Source: Solimonas flava DSM 18980 (GTDB lineage Bacteria > Pseudomonadota > Gammaproteobacteria > Nevskiales > Nevskiaceae). Taken from it: DNA of 64,000 nucleotides. The position numbers and the translations under genes are program-made. Shown piece by piece: positions 9,593 through 17,666 of the stretch (positions are counted from its first letter, which is position 1; every line of letters starts with the position of its first letter). Location of the stretch: positions 248,001-312,000 of the forward strand of contig NZ_AUFV01000007.1 in the NCBI RefSeq assembly GCF_000426685.1, written 5' to 3'. The notes under the pieces are model-generated. The model saw only the letters and a program-made list of their open reading frames with translations, was not told the origin of the DNA and ran no database searches.

Positions 9593-10678
9593 ATGAAACT
9601 TTTCGATGCCCCCTTTCTCGCGCACGGTCTGGCGGCGGCCGCCTGCGCGCTCGCGGCGGCGGCCGGGGCGCTGGCGTGGTGGGCGGCGCGGCCGCGAACC
9701 TTGCTCTGGGAGCGCGGCCTGCTGATCGCGCTGCTGCTGGCGACCGGCGCTTCGCTGCTGCTCAGCGGCGGACAGTTCAACATGCCCTGGCTGCTGACGC
9801 TGTGCTCGGTGCTGCTGATCGGCTGCGCCGGCATGCTCGCCGCGCACTGGATCGGCACGATCGGTGCCGGCGAGCCGCCGGCCGCCGACAGCACGGTCGA
9901 GAAGCTGCGCGAGGAACTGCTGCTGCGCGAAGCGGCCGAGCAGCATCTGCGCAACGCGCTGGCCGATTACCGGCGTTCGGCGGCCGATTTCGAGCAGTTC
10001 GCCTATGCCGCATCGCATGATCTGCAGACCCCGCTGCGCAACATCGAGGGTTTCGCCCGACTGCTCGAACAGCGCTACGGCGAGGCGCTCGACAACGACG
10101 GCCGGAACTACCTGCGCTACATGACGCAGGGTGTGCAGCAGATGCAGCAGCTGGTCGACGCGCTGCTGCAGCTGTCGCGCATCGGCCGGCGCGAGGCCAA
10201 GATCGAGGAATGTCCGCTCGGCGACACCGTGCGCCAGGCCTGCGAGCAGCTGGCCAGCGACATCGAGCGCAGCGGCGCCGAGATCGTCGCGCCGGACCTG
10301 CCGGCGATCAGCGCCGACCATGCGCTGCTGACGCAGCTGTTCCAGAACCTGATCAGCAATGCCCTGAAGTTCCAGCCGCCCGGGCAGAAGCCGCGCGTGA
10401 CGATTCGCGCGCGTCGCCAGAACGACGATTGGCGCCTGACGATCACCGACAACGGCATCGGTATCCCGGCCGAACAGATCGACCACGTCTTCGCGCCGTT
10501 CCGGCGCCTGCACAGCCAGGACCAGTTCAGCGGCGCCGGCATGGGCCTGGCGATCTGCCGCAAGATCGCCGCGCACCACGAGGGCGACATCTGGGCCGAG
10601 CCGCATGTCGGCGGGGCGCAGATTCACTTGCTGCTGCCGCAGCGCTCGCGCCTGGCCAGCCGCGAACCCGGCGGCTGA
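9593..10678 (+). CDS. Membrane-bound sensor histidine kinase (orphan)
   Basis: The 361-residue protein has three N-terminal membrane helices (about 8-30, 42-60 and 66-86), a coiled-coil linker (100-135), and a HisKA domain with the phosphorylatable His142 in AASHDLQTPLRN. A HATPase_c domain follows, with NLISNALKF (N box), DNGIGIP (G1) and GAGMGLAI (G2). The SHDLQTPLR form of the H box is typical of phytochrome-related kinases, but no PAS or GAF sensor domain is present. No response regulator is encoded nearby, so its partner must lie elsewhere. The short periplasmic loops suggest membrane-state sensing; this is inference. Confidence 0.9.
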   Translation: MKLFDAPFLAHGLAAAACALAAAAGALAWWAARPRTLLWERGLLIALLLATGASLLLSGGQFNMPWLLTLCSVLLIGCAGMLAAHWIGTIGAGEPPAADSTVEKLREELLLREAAEQHLRNALADYRRSAADFEQFAYAASHDLQTPLRNIEGFARLLEQRYGEALDNDGRNYLRYMTQGVQQMQQLVDALLQLSRIGRREAKIEECPLGDTVRQACEQLASDIERSGAEIVAPDLPAISADHALLTQLFQNLISNALKFQPPGQKPRVTIRARRQNDDWRLTITDNGIGIPAEQIDHVFAPFRRLHSQDQFSGAGMGLAICRKIAAHHEGDIWAEPHVGGAQIHLLLPQRSRLASREPGG

Positions 10679-10762
10679 TCGCTGGACCGCGGCGGCACGC
10701 TTCTTGAAAATACGCGCCCCGGCCTCATCGATGGACCGGGCCTCTTACGCTCGAGGATTGTC

Positions 10763-11062
10763 ATGCCGATTTACGACTATCACTGCACGGCCTGTGGCGC
10801 CGATACCGAAGTGATGCACAAGATTTCCGATCCGCCGGCGACGGTTTGTCCGGCTTGCGGCAAGCCGAATCTGGTCAAGCAGGTGTCGGCCGCGGGTTTC
10901 CGCCTCAGCGGCGGTGGCTGGTACGAGACCGACTTCAAGTCCGGCAGCAAGAAGAACATCGCCGGCGATCCCGGCGGCGGCAGCACGGCCTCGGCCGAGT
11001 CCTGCGCGCCCGGCGGCTGCGGCCAGCCGGCCTGCGCGGCCAAGAGCGACGCCGCGGTCTGA
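10763..11062 (+). CDS. FmdB family zinc-ribbon regulatory protein
   Basis: The 99-residue protein begins MPIYDYHCTACG and carries the two zinc knuckles CxxC (CTAC) and CPAC typical of the FmdB/CxxC_CxxC_SSSS family. The tail is Gly/Ser-rich and adds extra cysteines (SCAPGGCGQPAC). FmdB proteins are found just upstream of aspS in many gammaproteobacteria, as here, with aspS 206 bp downstream. A link to translation or RNA handling is suspected, but the function is unproved. Confidence 0.85.
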   Translation: MPIYDYHCTACGADTEVMHKISDPPATVCPACGKPNLVKQVSAAGFRLSGGGWYETDFKSGSKKNIAGDPGGGSTASAESCAPGGCGQPACAAKSDAAV

Positions 11063-11268
11063 GTCCGGCTTCCTGGCCGATCCGATGCCGGATGGCGCCG
11101 GTCGATTGCGGCCGGCGCCGCCTTGCGTGGCGCGGCGTCCGGCGCGTGGCCGATGCCGCGGGGCGCGGTTACACTACGCGGCCCTAAGCGGGCGCCGTCC
11201 GTTGCGAACGGTCTGCCTCCATCCACGCCATACGTTCCGCCCCGGGCGGAATCTCCACGAAATCATCG

Positions 11269-13053
11269 ATGCGTAGCCATTACTGCGGCCAGGTCACCGA
11301 AGCGCTGACCGGCCAGACCGTTACCGTTTGCGGCTGGGTGCATCGCCGCCGCGATCATGGCGGCGTGATCTTCATCGACCTGCGCGATCGCGAAGGTCTG
11401 CTGCAATGCGTGTTCGATCCGGATACGCAGGAAGCCTTCGCCGCCGCCGACAAGCTGCGCTCCGAATACGTCGTCAAGATCAGCGGCCGCGTCCGCCCGC
11501 GTCCGGCCGGCACCGAGAACGCCAATCTGGCGACCGGCAAGGTCGAGCTGCTCGCCAAGGACATCGAGCTACTGAACCGCGCCGAAACGCCGCCGTTCCA
11601 CCTCGACGACGAGACGGTCGGCGAGGACACGCGCCTGAAGTATCGCTACATCGACCTGCGTCGCCCGCAGATGCAGAAGAACCTGCGCCTGCGCCACGAC
11701 GTCATCAAGCGCATCCGCGACTTCATGGACGCCAACGGCTTCGTCGATGTCGAGACGCCGATCCTGACCAAGGCGACCCCGGAAGGCGCACGCGACTATC
11801 TCGTGCCCTCGCGCACGCACCCCGGCAAGTTCTTCGCGCTGCCGCAGTCGCCGCAGCTGTTCAAGCAGCTGTTGATGATGTCGGGGCTCGACCGCTACTA
11901 CCAGATCGCGCGCTGCTTCCGCGACGAGGACCTGCGCGCCGACCGCCAGCCGGAATTCACGCAGCTCGACGTCGAGACCTCGTTCCTGACGCAGGAACAG
12001 ATCATGGCCCTGATCGAAGGGCTGGTGAAGGATCTGTTCCAGGGCGTGCTCGGCGTCGACCTCGGCACGCTGCCGCACATGAGCTACGAGGAGGCGATGC
12101 GCCGCTACGGCTCCGACAAGCCGGACCTGCGCAATCCGCTCGAACTGGTCGACGTCAAGGATCTGGTCGCCGACGTCGACTTCAAGGTCTTCTCGGCGCC
12201 GGCCAACGATCCGAAGTGCCGCGTCACGGCGCTGCGCGTGCCGGGCGGCGCCAAGCTGTCGCGCGGCGAGATCGACAAGTACACCGAGTTCGTCAAGATC
12301 TACGGCGCGCGCGGTCTGGCGTACATCGTCGTCGACGACAAGACCAAGGGCCGTGACGGCCTGCGCTCGCCGATCGTCAAGAACCTGCACGACGCGGCGC
12401 TCACCGGCATCCTCGAACGCAGCGGCGCGCAGACCGGCGATGTGATCTTCTTCGGCGCCGACAAGAGCAAGGTCGTCAGCGACGCGCTCGGCGCGCTGCG
12501 CCTGAAGATCGGCAACGATCTCGGCCTGACGGCAACCGGTTGGCGCGCGCTGTGGGTCGTCGACTGGCCGATGTTCGAGTGGGACGAGGACGACGGCCGC
12601 TGGGTCTCGCTGCACCATCCGTTCACCGCACCCAAGCCGTTCGACGCCGCCGCGCTGCGCGCCGATCCGGGCGCGACGCTGTCGCAGGGTTACGACATCG
12701 TGCTCAATGGCGTCGAGATCGGCGGCGGCTCGGTGCGCATCCACGCGCCGGACGTGCAGCAGGCGGTGTTCGATCTGCTCGGCATCGGCGCCGAGGAGCA
12801 GCAGGAGAAGTTCGGCTTCCTGCTCGAAGCGCTGTCGTACGGCGCGCCGCCGCACGGTGGCCTGGCGCTCGGCCTCGACCGCCTGGTCATGCTGATGGCC
12901 GGGGGACAGTCGATTCGCGAGGTGATCGCGTTCCCGAAGACGCAGACCGCGTTCGATCCGCTGACGCAGGCGCCGAGCGAGGTCGACGCACGTTCGCTGC
13001 GCGAGCTGAGCATCCGCTCGACGGTGCAGCCGAAGGAAGCGCCGAGTTCGTGA
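11269..13053 (+). CDS. aspS: Aspartyl-tRNA synthetase, probably non-discriminating (Asp/Asn)
   Basis: The 594-residue bacterial-type AspRS has the N-terminal OB anticodon domain ([14 protein letters not shown]), class II motif 2 ([16 protein letters not shown]), the GAD insertion (about 280-420), and motif 3 ([13 protein letters not shown]). It closely resembles the Pseudomonas aeruginosa enzyme. His30 in RRRDHGG corresponds to the histidine shown in P. aeruginosa to permit charging of tRNA-Asn, so a non-discriminating enzyme working with GatCAB is likely. The ATG at 11269 gives the standard MRSHYCG start. A TACACT box about 100 bp upstream (11169-11174) is a possible -10. Confidence 0.96.
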   Translation: MRSHYCGQVTEALTGQTVTVCGWVHRRRDHGGVIFIDLRDREGLLQCVFDPDTQEAFAAADKLRSEYVVKISGRVRPRPAGTENANLATGKVELLAKDIELLNRAETPPFHLDDETVGEDTRLKYRYIDLRRPQMQKNLRLRHDVIKRIRDFMDANGFVDVETPILTKATPEGARDYLVPSRTHPGKFFALPQSPQLFKQLLMMSGLDRYYQIARCFRDEDLRADRQPEFTQLDVETSFLTQEQIMALIEGLVKDLFQGVLGVDLGTLPHMSYEEAMRRYGSDKPDLRNPLELVDVKDLVADVDFKVFSAPANDPKCRVTALRVPGGAKLSRGEIDKYTEFVKIYGARGLAYIVVDDKTKGRDGLRSPIVKNLHDAALTGILERSGAQTGDVIFFGADKSKVVSDALGALRLKIGNDLGLTATGWRALWVVDWPMFEWDEDDGRWVSLHHPFTAPKPFDAAALRADPGATLSQGYDIVLNGVEIGGGSVRIHAPDVQQAVFDLLGIGAEEQQEKFGFLLEALSYGAPPHGGLALGLDRLVMLMAGGQSIREVIAFPKTQTAFDPLTQAPSEVDARSLRELSIRSTVQPKEAPSS

Positions 13054-13061
13054 AGCGCCGG

Positions 13062-13089
13062 CAGCGGCCGCGCCTTGTCGCGGCCGCTG
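13062..13089. terminator. Strong hairpin after aspS (terminator or attenuator)
   Basis: A perfect 11-bp stem CAGCGGCCGCG/CGCGGCCGCTG with a six-base loop starts 8 bp after the aspS stop and ends 44 bp before nadA. It lacks a T run, so termination efficiency is uncertain. Confidence 0.5.
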
Positions 13090-13132
13090 TGTCGCGGGAT
13101 CGCGGCGCGGGACAGGCAGATGGAGGTGTGAG

Positions 13133-14230
13133 ATGGCAGCGGCTCTGAAAATCGACGAATTCAACCTGCTCGACGACGGCGAGTGCGACGCCCGCATCGC
13201 CGCCGCCAAGCAGATCCTCGGCAAGCGCCTTTGCATCCTCGGCCATCACTACCAGCGCAACGAGGTCTTCAAGCACGCCGATTTCACCGGCGACTCGCTG
13301 AAGCTCTCGCAGCTGGCGTCGAAGACCGATGCCGATTTCATCGTGTTCTGCGGCGTGCATTTCATGGCCGAAGTCGCGGACATCCTGACCGACGGCAAGC
13401 GCACGGTGATCCTGCCGGACCTCGCCGCCGGCTGCTCGATGGCCGACATGGCGAATCTGGTCAAGGTCAACAAGTGCTGGGCCGAGCTGTCCGAAATCCT
13501 CGATCCGGACCAGACCGTCACGCCGGTCACGTACATCAATTCGGCGGCCGACCTGAAGGCCTTCTGCGGCCGTCACGGCGGCATCGTCTGCACGTCGAGC
13601 AATGCCCGCGCGGTGCTCGAATGGAGCTTCGCGCGGCGCGAGAAGGTGCTGTTCTTCCCCGATCAGCATCTCGGCCGCAATACGGCGAAGAAGATGGGCA
13701 TCCCGCTCGAGCAGATGATCGTCTGGGATTTCACCAAGCCGCTCGGCGGCAATACGCCGGAGCAGATCAAGGCCGCGAAGATGATCCTGTGGCGCGGCTT
13801 CTGCTCGGTGCACCAGATGTTCCAGCCGGCGCACATCGACGCTTTCCGCCAGCGCGTGCCGCACGGCAAGGTCATCAGCCATCCGGAGAACGCGCTCGCG
13901 GTTTGTGAGGCGAGCGACTACGTCGGCTCGACCGAGTACATCCTGCGTGTGGTGCGGGCGTCGGCGCCGGGCGAGCACTGGCTGGTCGGCACCGAGCTCA
14001 ATCTGGTCAACCGCCTCGCCGACGAGATGAAGGACAAGGGCGTGACGGTCGAGTTCATGTCGCCGACCGTGTGCATGTGCTCGACGATGTTTCGCACCGA
14101 TCCGCAACATCTGGCCTGGACGCTCGACAACCTCGTCGCCGGCAACACGGTCAACCGTATCCGCGTGCCGGAAGAGGTCGCGAAGCCGGCGCGCGCGGCG
14201 CTCGATTTGATGCTTGAGGTCGTCGACTGA
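13133..14230 (+). CDS. nadA: Quinolinate synthase A
   Basis: The 365-residue Fe-S enzyme condenses iminoaspartate with dihydroxyacetone phosphate to quinolinate in NAD synthesis. Visible signatures are LGHHYQRNEVFKHADFTGDS, the GVHFMAEVADIL and PDLAAGCSMADM strands, VTYINSAADLKAF, and the C-terminal SPTVCMCSTMFRTDPQHL with cluster cysteines. Length fits the long proteobacterial NadA class. The ATG follows GGAGGTGTG, a strong ribosome-binding site. The downstream enzyme gene nadC is at 1.5-2.4 kb on the other strand, so the pathway genes are close but not in one operon. Confidence 0.95.
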   Translation: MAAALKIDEFNLLDDGECDARIAAAKQILGKRLCILGHHYQRNEVFKHADFTGDSLKLSQLASKTDADFIVFCGVHFMAEVADILTDGKRTVILPDLAAGCSMADMANLVKVNKCWAELSEILDPDQTVTPVTYINSAADLKAFCGRHGGIVCTSSNARAVLEWSFARREKVLFFPDQHLGRNTAKKMGIPLEQMIVWDFTKPLGGNTPEQIKAAKMILWRGFCSVHQMFQPAHIDAFRQRVPHGKVISHPENALAVCEASDYVGSTEYILRVVRASAPGEHWLVGTELNLVNRLADEMKDKGVTVEFMSPTVCMCSTMFRTDPQHLAWTLDNLVAGNTVNRIRVPEEVAKPARAALDLMLEVVD

Positions 14231-14331
14231 GCGCGACGGTTCGGGAGGGTGGGCCGGTGCGCTTTCGTCTGCGCGCCCTTCGTCGCGTTTCTTCCTGATC
14301 GGGCATTTGATTTCGCGCTGACGCGCGCCTC

Positions 14332-14359
14332 ACTTTTCTTTGCTTATGCAAAGAAAAGT
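14332..14359. repeat. Left nested hairpin of the 577-bp element
   Basis: ACTTTTCTTTGC, a TTAT loop, and GCAAAGAAAAGT form a perfect 12-bp stem. It mirrors the right-hand hairpin with two A/G-type changes. Confidence 0.85.
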
Positions 14360-14801
14360 AAGCAAAAGAAAGCACACCCCTGGGTCGGCGCTGGCGCTGC
14401 GCGCCGGTCCGCTGCGATGCTCGGCACGAAGGGCGCGGCCGAAACTCGCATCGCTGCGCGATGCTCAGACACTCGGCCGCTTGTTTCCCTTCGCGCCTGC
14501 GCTTCTCGCCGCCTCCCAAGGGGACCCGTACGGCAAAAGCAACGACAGAGCTTCGCGGCAAGCACGCTTTGCTGTTCGCCTTTGGGTCCCCTTTGCGCAG
14601 CGCCGAGAAGCGCAGCCGGTCCGGGGCTGTCCGGCGCTGACTGTTTGAGCGGTGCGTAGCACCGCGAGTTTCAGCGCCGGCCGGGCCGGCGAGCATCGCA
14701 GGGTGAGCCGGGGGTTTGCGGATGTCCGGTGGACATCCGCCCCGGCGAACGCCCGAGCTACTGCGAGGGCCGGCGCGTAAGCCAGGGGTGTGTTTCTCTT
14801 G

Positions 14802-14835
14802 CCTACTTCTCTTTGCATAAGCAAAGAGAAGTAGG
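14802..14835. repeat. Right nested hairpin of the 577-bp element
   Basis: CCTACTTCTCTTTGC, an ATAA loop, and GCAAAGAGAAGTAGG form a perfect 15-bp stem. It lies 60 bp past the stop of the minus-strand small protein gene and may help end its transcript. Confidence 0.85.
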
Positions 14836-14862
14836 GCGCGCGTCAGCGCGAAATCCAAAGTC

Positions 14863-14899
14863 CGATCAGGAAAGGCCTGATCAGGAAAACCCCGATCAG
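14863..14899. repeat. Three short direct repeats of GATCAGGAA
   Basis: GATCAGGAA occurs three times with a spacing of about 14-15 bp. The first copy falls in the right end of the inverted-repeat element, and the last overlaps the final codons of the Lys/Ala-tailed protein gene. Possibly the trace of slippage or of repeated insertion at this end. Confidence 0.6.
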
Positions 14900-15306
14900 G
14901 AAGCGGCCGGCTTCTTGGTCTTGGCGCCTGATTTGCGTGCCTTGCTTGCCGGGGCGCGCTTCTTCGCGGCCGGTTTGCGCTTCGGTGCCGGCTTGGGCGC
15001 TGGCTGCGTCTGTTCGTCGAGCACCTGCTTGATGTGCGCGCCGTCCTCGACGAGTTCGAACTGGTCGGACAGCAGCTGGCCGATCTGCTGGTTGACGCGG
15101 CGGATCGCGTCGTAGACCGCGCCGATCGTGCGCTGCTGCTTTTCCTTCAGCTTGAGCTTGTCGTCATCGAGCAGGCCGGACTTCTCCAGCATCTCGAACG
15201 GCAGCGCCGCGATGTGCTGGTGGACGGCTTCGACCGAGGTCGCGCCGCGATCGACGGCCTGCTGCACGAGATCCTTGAGCAGTTCGAGGCGCTGCAGCGT
15301 CTTCAT
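14896..15306 (-). CDS. Small helical protein of unknown function with Lys/Ala/Pro-rich tail
   Basis: I do not recognise a characterised family. The 136-residue product starts MKTLQRLELLKDLVQQAVDRG and has a helical, likely coiled-coil body to about residue 100 (EKQQRTIGAVYDAIRRVNQQIG). It ends in a histone-H1-like basic tail rich in KPAAKK and KARKSG. Such tails bind DNA, RNA or polyphosphate, but that is inference. The ATG at 15306 is preferred because upstream codons are Arg/Pro-rich noise. It sits 13 bp downstream of the desaturase stop on the same strand and could be the third gene of that transcript. The 3' end abuts the inverted-repeat element. Confidence 0.7.
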   Translation of the reverse strand: MKTLQRLELLKDLVQQAVDRGATSVEAVHQHIAALPFEMLEKSGLLDDDKLKLKEKQQRTIGAVYDAIRRVNQQIGQLLSDQFELVEDGAHIKQVLDEQTQPAPKPAPKRKPAAKKRAPASKARKSGAKTKKPAAS

Positions 15307-15319
15307 GGCGGGGAGTGCC

Positions 15320-16435
15320 TCAAGCGAACGCCGGGGTGGCGCGCCGCGACGGTAACGCATGGCGGAACACCTTGGCCAGCACCGTGCCGTACTGCCGCGC
15401 GAAGCTCGCGGTGTTGTAGGCGAGGCCGTACCTGGCGCAGATGGCGCGAACCTGCGACGCGATCTCGGCGTAGCGATGCGCCGGCATGTCCGGGAACAGA
15501 TGGTGTTCGATCTGGTGGCTCAGATGGCCGCTGAGGATATGGAACGTGCGGCTGCCCTCGATGTTCGCCGAGCCGACGATCTGCCGTACGTACCAGTCGC
15601 CGCGCGTCTCGTCCCGCGTTTCCTCTTCGCTGAACACTTCGGTGCCGTTCGGGAAATGACCGCAGAAGATGATCGCGTACGACCACAGGTTGCGGATCAG
15701 GTTGGCGAGCAGGTTGCCGAGCAGCACGCGCGGCGCATTCCAGAACGTCAGCAGCGGGAACAGCACGTAGTCCTTGGCGAGCTGCTTGCGGATCTTGCGA
15801 TGGAAAGGCTTCGAGCGCGCCTTGAATTCCTGCCAGCTCATCGTGCCGTTCAGCAGGCGCTCGGCCTGGATGTCATGGCCGCCGACGCCGAACTCGAAGG
15901 CGAGCGCCAGGATCGCGTTCCAGAGCGGCTGGAACAGGAAGAACGGATGCCACTTCTGCTCGTCCGACAGGCGCAGGATCGTGTAGCCGAAGTCGCGATC
16001 CTTGCCGAGGATGTTGGTGTAGGTGTGGTGCTCGTAGTTGTGGAAATGGCGCCACATGCCGGCGTCGCAGACGTTGTCCCATTCGTAACGCAGCGAGTTC
16101 AGGGCCGGATCGTTGGTCCAGTCGTACTGGCCGTGCATGACGTTGTGGCCGATCTCCATGTTCTCGACGATCTTGGCGTGCGCCAGTGCGGCGACGCCGA
16201 CGACGAAGCTGAAGGGATCGAGCCCGAGTCCGATCATCGCGCGGCCGGCGATCGCGCTGCCGCGCGCGCGACGGATCATCTTGCGGATGTGGGCGACGTC
16301 GCGCTCGCCGAGCGTGCTCATCACGCTGTCGCGCACGGCGTCGAGTTCGGTCTGCAGCGCGGCGACCTGGGTGCGGCTGAGGCGGGGCCTGGCGGCGTTC
16401 ATGCGCTTCTCCATGGACTTCGAGAGGGTGGTCAT
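15320..16435 (-). CDS. Membrane fatty-acid (acyl-CoA/acyl-lipid) desaturase
   Basis: The 371-residue integral membrane enzyme carries the three histidine boxes of di-iron desaturases: HNVMH (97-101), HNYEHH (132-137) and HQIEHH near residue 318. It resembles the mycobacterial DesA3/linoleoyl-CoA desaturase group that introduces a double bond in long acyl chains. It needs reduced ferredoxin-type electrons, which its neighbour upstream can supply. That reductase gene ends 5 bp before this start, so the pair is translationally linked. The start is MTTLSKSMEKR at 16435; later methionines at residues 8 and 12 are possible. Confidence 0.92.
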   Translation of the reverse strand: MTTLSKSMEKRMNAARPRLSRTQVAALQTELDAVRDSVMSTLGERDVAHIRKMIRRARGSAIAGRAMIGLGLDPFSFVVGVAALAHAKIVENMEIGHNVMHGQYDWTNDPALNSLRYEWDNVCDAGMWRHFHNYEHHTYTNILGKDRDFGYTILRLSDEQKWHPFFLFQPLWNAILALAFEFGVGGHDIQAERLLNGTMSWQEFKARSKPFHRKIRKQLAKDYVLFPLLTFWNAPRVLLGNLLANLIRNLWSYAIIFCGHFPNGTEVFSEEETRDETRGDWYVRQIVGSANIEGSRTFHILSGHLSHQIEHHLFPDMPAHRYAEIASQVRAICARYGLAYNTASFARQYGTVLAKVFRHALPSRRATPAFA

Positions 16436-16440
16436 CGGAT

Positions 16441-17529
16441 TCAAAGGTCGAGTTCGAGATCGCTGCGGGCGGCGCTGACGCAGAGGCGGATCCATTCGTC
16501 GCCGTCGCTGCGCTCGCCGCTCACCAGGTTTTCGACGCTGCCGCTGCGCTTGTGGCACAGGCAGGTGTGGCAGATGCCGATGCGGCAGCCGTAGGCGGGC
16601 TTGAGACCGGCGCTTTCGGCGGCGGCCAGCAGGGCCGTGCCGGGCGCCGCCGCGAAGGCGCGCTCCGAACGGGTGCAGCGCACGTCGGCGGCAGCGCCGT
16701 CGACCGGCGCGCGCGGCGGCAGGCCGAAGCGTTCCAGATGCAGCGGCGCGCTCGCGCCGAGGGCCTGCCGCTGCGTTTCGATCGCTGCCATGAACGGCGC
16801 CGGGCCGCAGACATAGGTTTCGCGCGCGGCGGCGTCGGCGACGCCGGCCAGCAGCGTCGCCGCGTCGGGGCGGCCGCGCTGCGCCGTATGCCAGACCTGC
16901 ACACGCAGGCCCGGCCAGTCGCGCGCCAGCGCCTGCAGTTCACCGGCGAACAGTTCGTCGGCCGGGCTGCGGCAGACCTGCAGCAGCACGACGTCGGCCT
17001 GCGGCGCGCGCGTGCGCAGCGCATACAGCAGCGAGAGCACCGGCGTCATGCCGCTGCCGGCGCCGATCAGCAGCAGCGGATGTTCGAGGCGTGCCGGCAG
17101 CACGAAGTCGCCGCTCGGCGCGCCGAGCGTGACGACGTCGCCCGGCTGCAGGCGCTCGTGCAGCCAGCGCGAGACGCGGCCGCCGTCGTGGCGCTTGACG
17201 GTAAGGCGCAGCAGGCGCGGTTCAGCCGGGTCCGAGCTGAGGCTGAAGCAACGCTGCTGGCGCACGCCGTCGATCTCGACCTGCACGCTGAGGTGCTGGC
17301 CGCCGGCGAAGCCCGGCCACAGGTGGTTCGGGCGCAGCCAGAAACTGCAGACCTCGTCGGTTTCCGGCTCGCGGCGGACCAGTTCGGCGCGGATCTCGGT
17401 CAGCGACCAGCGCGGATCGACCCAGCCGAGCAGATCGTTGAGGGCGTCGGCGTCGTTCAGCGGATGCAGCCAGGACGCGCGCAGGACGCGGTCGGCGGCG
17501 CGGCGCAGTAGCGGGGCGGCGGAGGGCAT
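16441..17529 (-). CDS. Ferredoxin reductase with C-terminal 2Fe-2S domain (desaturase electron donor)
   Basis: The 362-residue protein has an FNR-type flavin domain (RCFSLSS for FAD), an NAD(P)H site (LIGAGSGMTPVLSLLYAL, then YVCGPAPFM), and a plant-type ferredoxin domain at the C-terminus with cysteines in GCRIGICHTCLC and a fourth Cys near the end. This one-protein electron chain passes electrons from NAD(P)H to the membrane desaturase encoded next. The start at 17529 (MPSAAPLLRR) is chosen over a GTG/ATG 30 bp upstream because the upstream copy overlaps an operator-like site. Divergent from a TetR-family regulator that likely controls it. Confidence 0.92.
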   Translation of the reverse strand: MPSAAPLLRRAADRVLRASWLHPLNDADALNDLLGWVDPRWSLTEIRAELVRREPETDEVCSFWLRPNHLWPGFAGGQHLSVQVEIDGVRQQRCFSLSSDPAEPRLLRLTVKRHDGGRVSRWLHERLQPGDVVTLGAPSGDFVLPARLEHPLLLIGAGSGMTPVLSLLYALRTRAPQADVVLLQVCRSPADELFAGELQALARDWPGLRVQVWHTAQRGRPDAATLLAGVADAAARETYVCGPAPFMAAIETQRQALGASAPLHLERFGLPPRAPVDGAAADVRCTRSERAFAAAPGTALLAAAESAGLKPAYGCRIGICHTCLCHKRSGSVENLVSGERSDGDEWIRLCVSAARSDLELDL

Positions 17530-17541
17530 GGGCGCGGCTCG

Positions 17542-17558
17542 GTGAACAAGTGTGCACA
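17542..17558. promoter_or_regulatory. DesT/FabR-like operator copy 1
   Basis: GTGAACAAGTGTGCAC lies just upstream of the ferredoxin reductase start. It matches copy 2 (GTCAACAAGTGTTCAC) at 14 of 16 positions. Both resemble the AGTGAAC...GTTCACT operator of DesT-type regulators of desaturase genes. Confidence 0.6.
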
Positions 17559-17582
17559 CATCCTGCCGATGCCATCGTCCGA

Positions 17583-17600
17583 TGTCAACAAGTGTTCACT
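17583..17600. promoter_or_regulatory. DesT/FabR-like operator copy 2
   Basis: TGTCAACAAGTGTTCACT is a near-dyad in the middle of the 137-bp divergent gap between the reductase and the TetR gene. Read on the other strand it is AGTGAACACTTGTTGACA, close to the Pseudomonas DesT site pattern. Spacing to copy 1 is about 41 bp, roughly four helical turns. Confidence 0.65.
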
Positions 17601-17666
17601 GAAAACGCGATCTCATCGAGATGTGAACCGTAAGTCCATGCTGGAAAAGGCTGTTATGCTGTGAAC

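Larger units (their letters stand above)
14294..14870. repeat. 577-bp imperfect inverted-repeat element with nested hairpins
   Basis: The whole gap after nadA folds on itself around a centre near 14582. Outer ends CCTGATCGGGC...TTTCGCGCTGACGCGCGCC and GGCGCGCGTCAGCGCGAAA...CCGATCAGG are complementary. Matching inner blocks include CACACCCCTGG, TGCGATGCTCG, GAAACTCGC, GCTTCTCG and GGGGACCC. Each end carries its own TTTCTTTGC hairpin. Because of the symmetry, both strands show short spurious frames that begin almost identically (MLMQRKVSKR and MLMQREVGKR). Similar TTTCTTTGC-rich segments are common between genes in Xanthomonadales-type genomes. It carries no convincing gene and is probably a dispersed non-autonomous element or a structured terminator. 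Confidence 0.75.

Noticed and set aside
14151-14858. Several frames of 70-235 codons on both strands in the gap after nadA
   Set aside because: They mirror each other because the DNA is an inverted repeat, are rich in Arg/Ala/Ser, and have no domain. Databases are known to hold many such spurious proteins for this kind of repeat.
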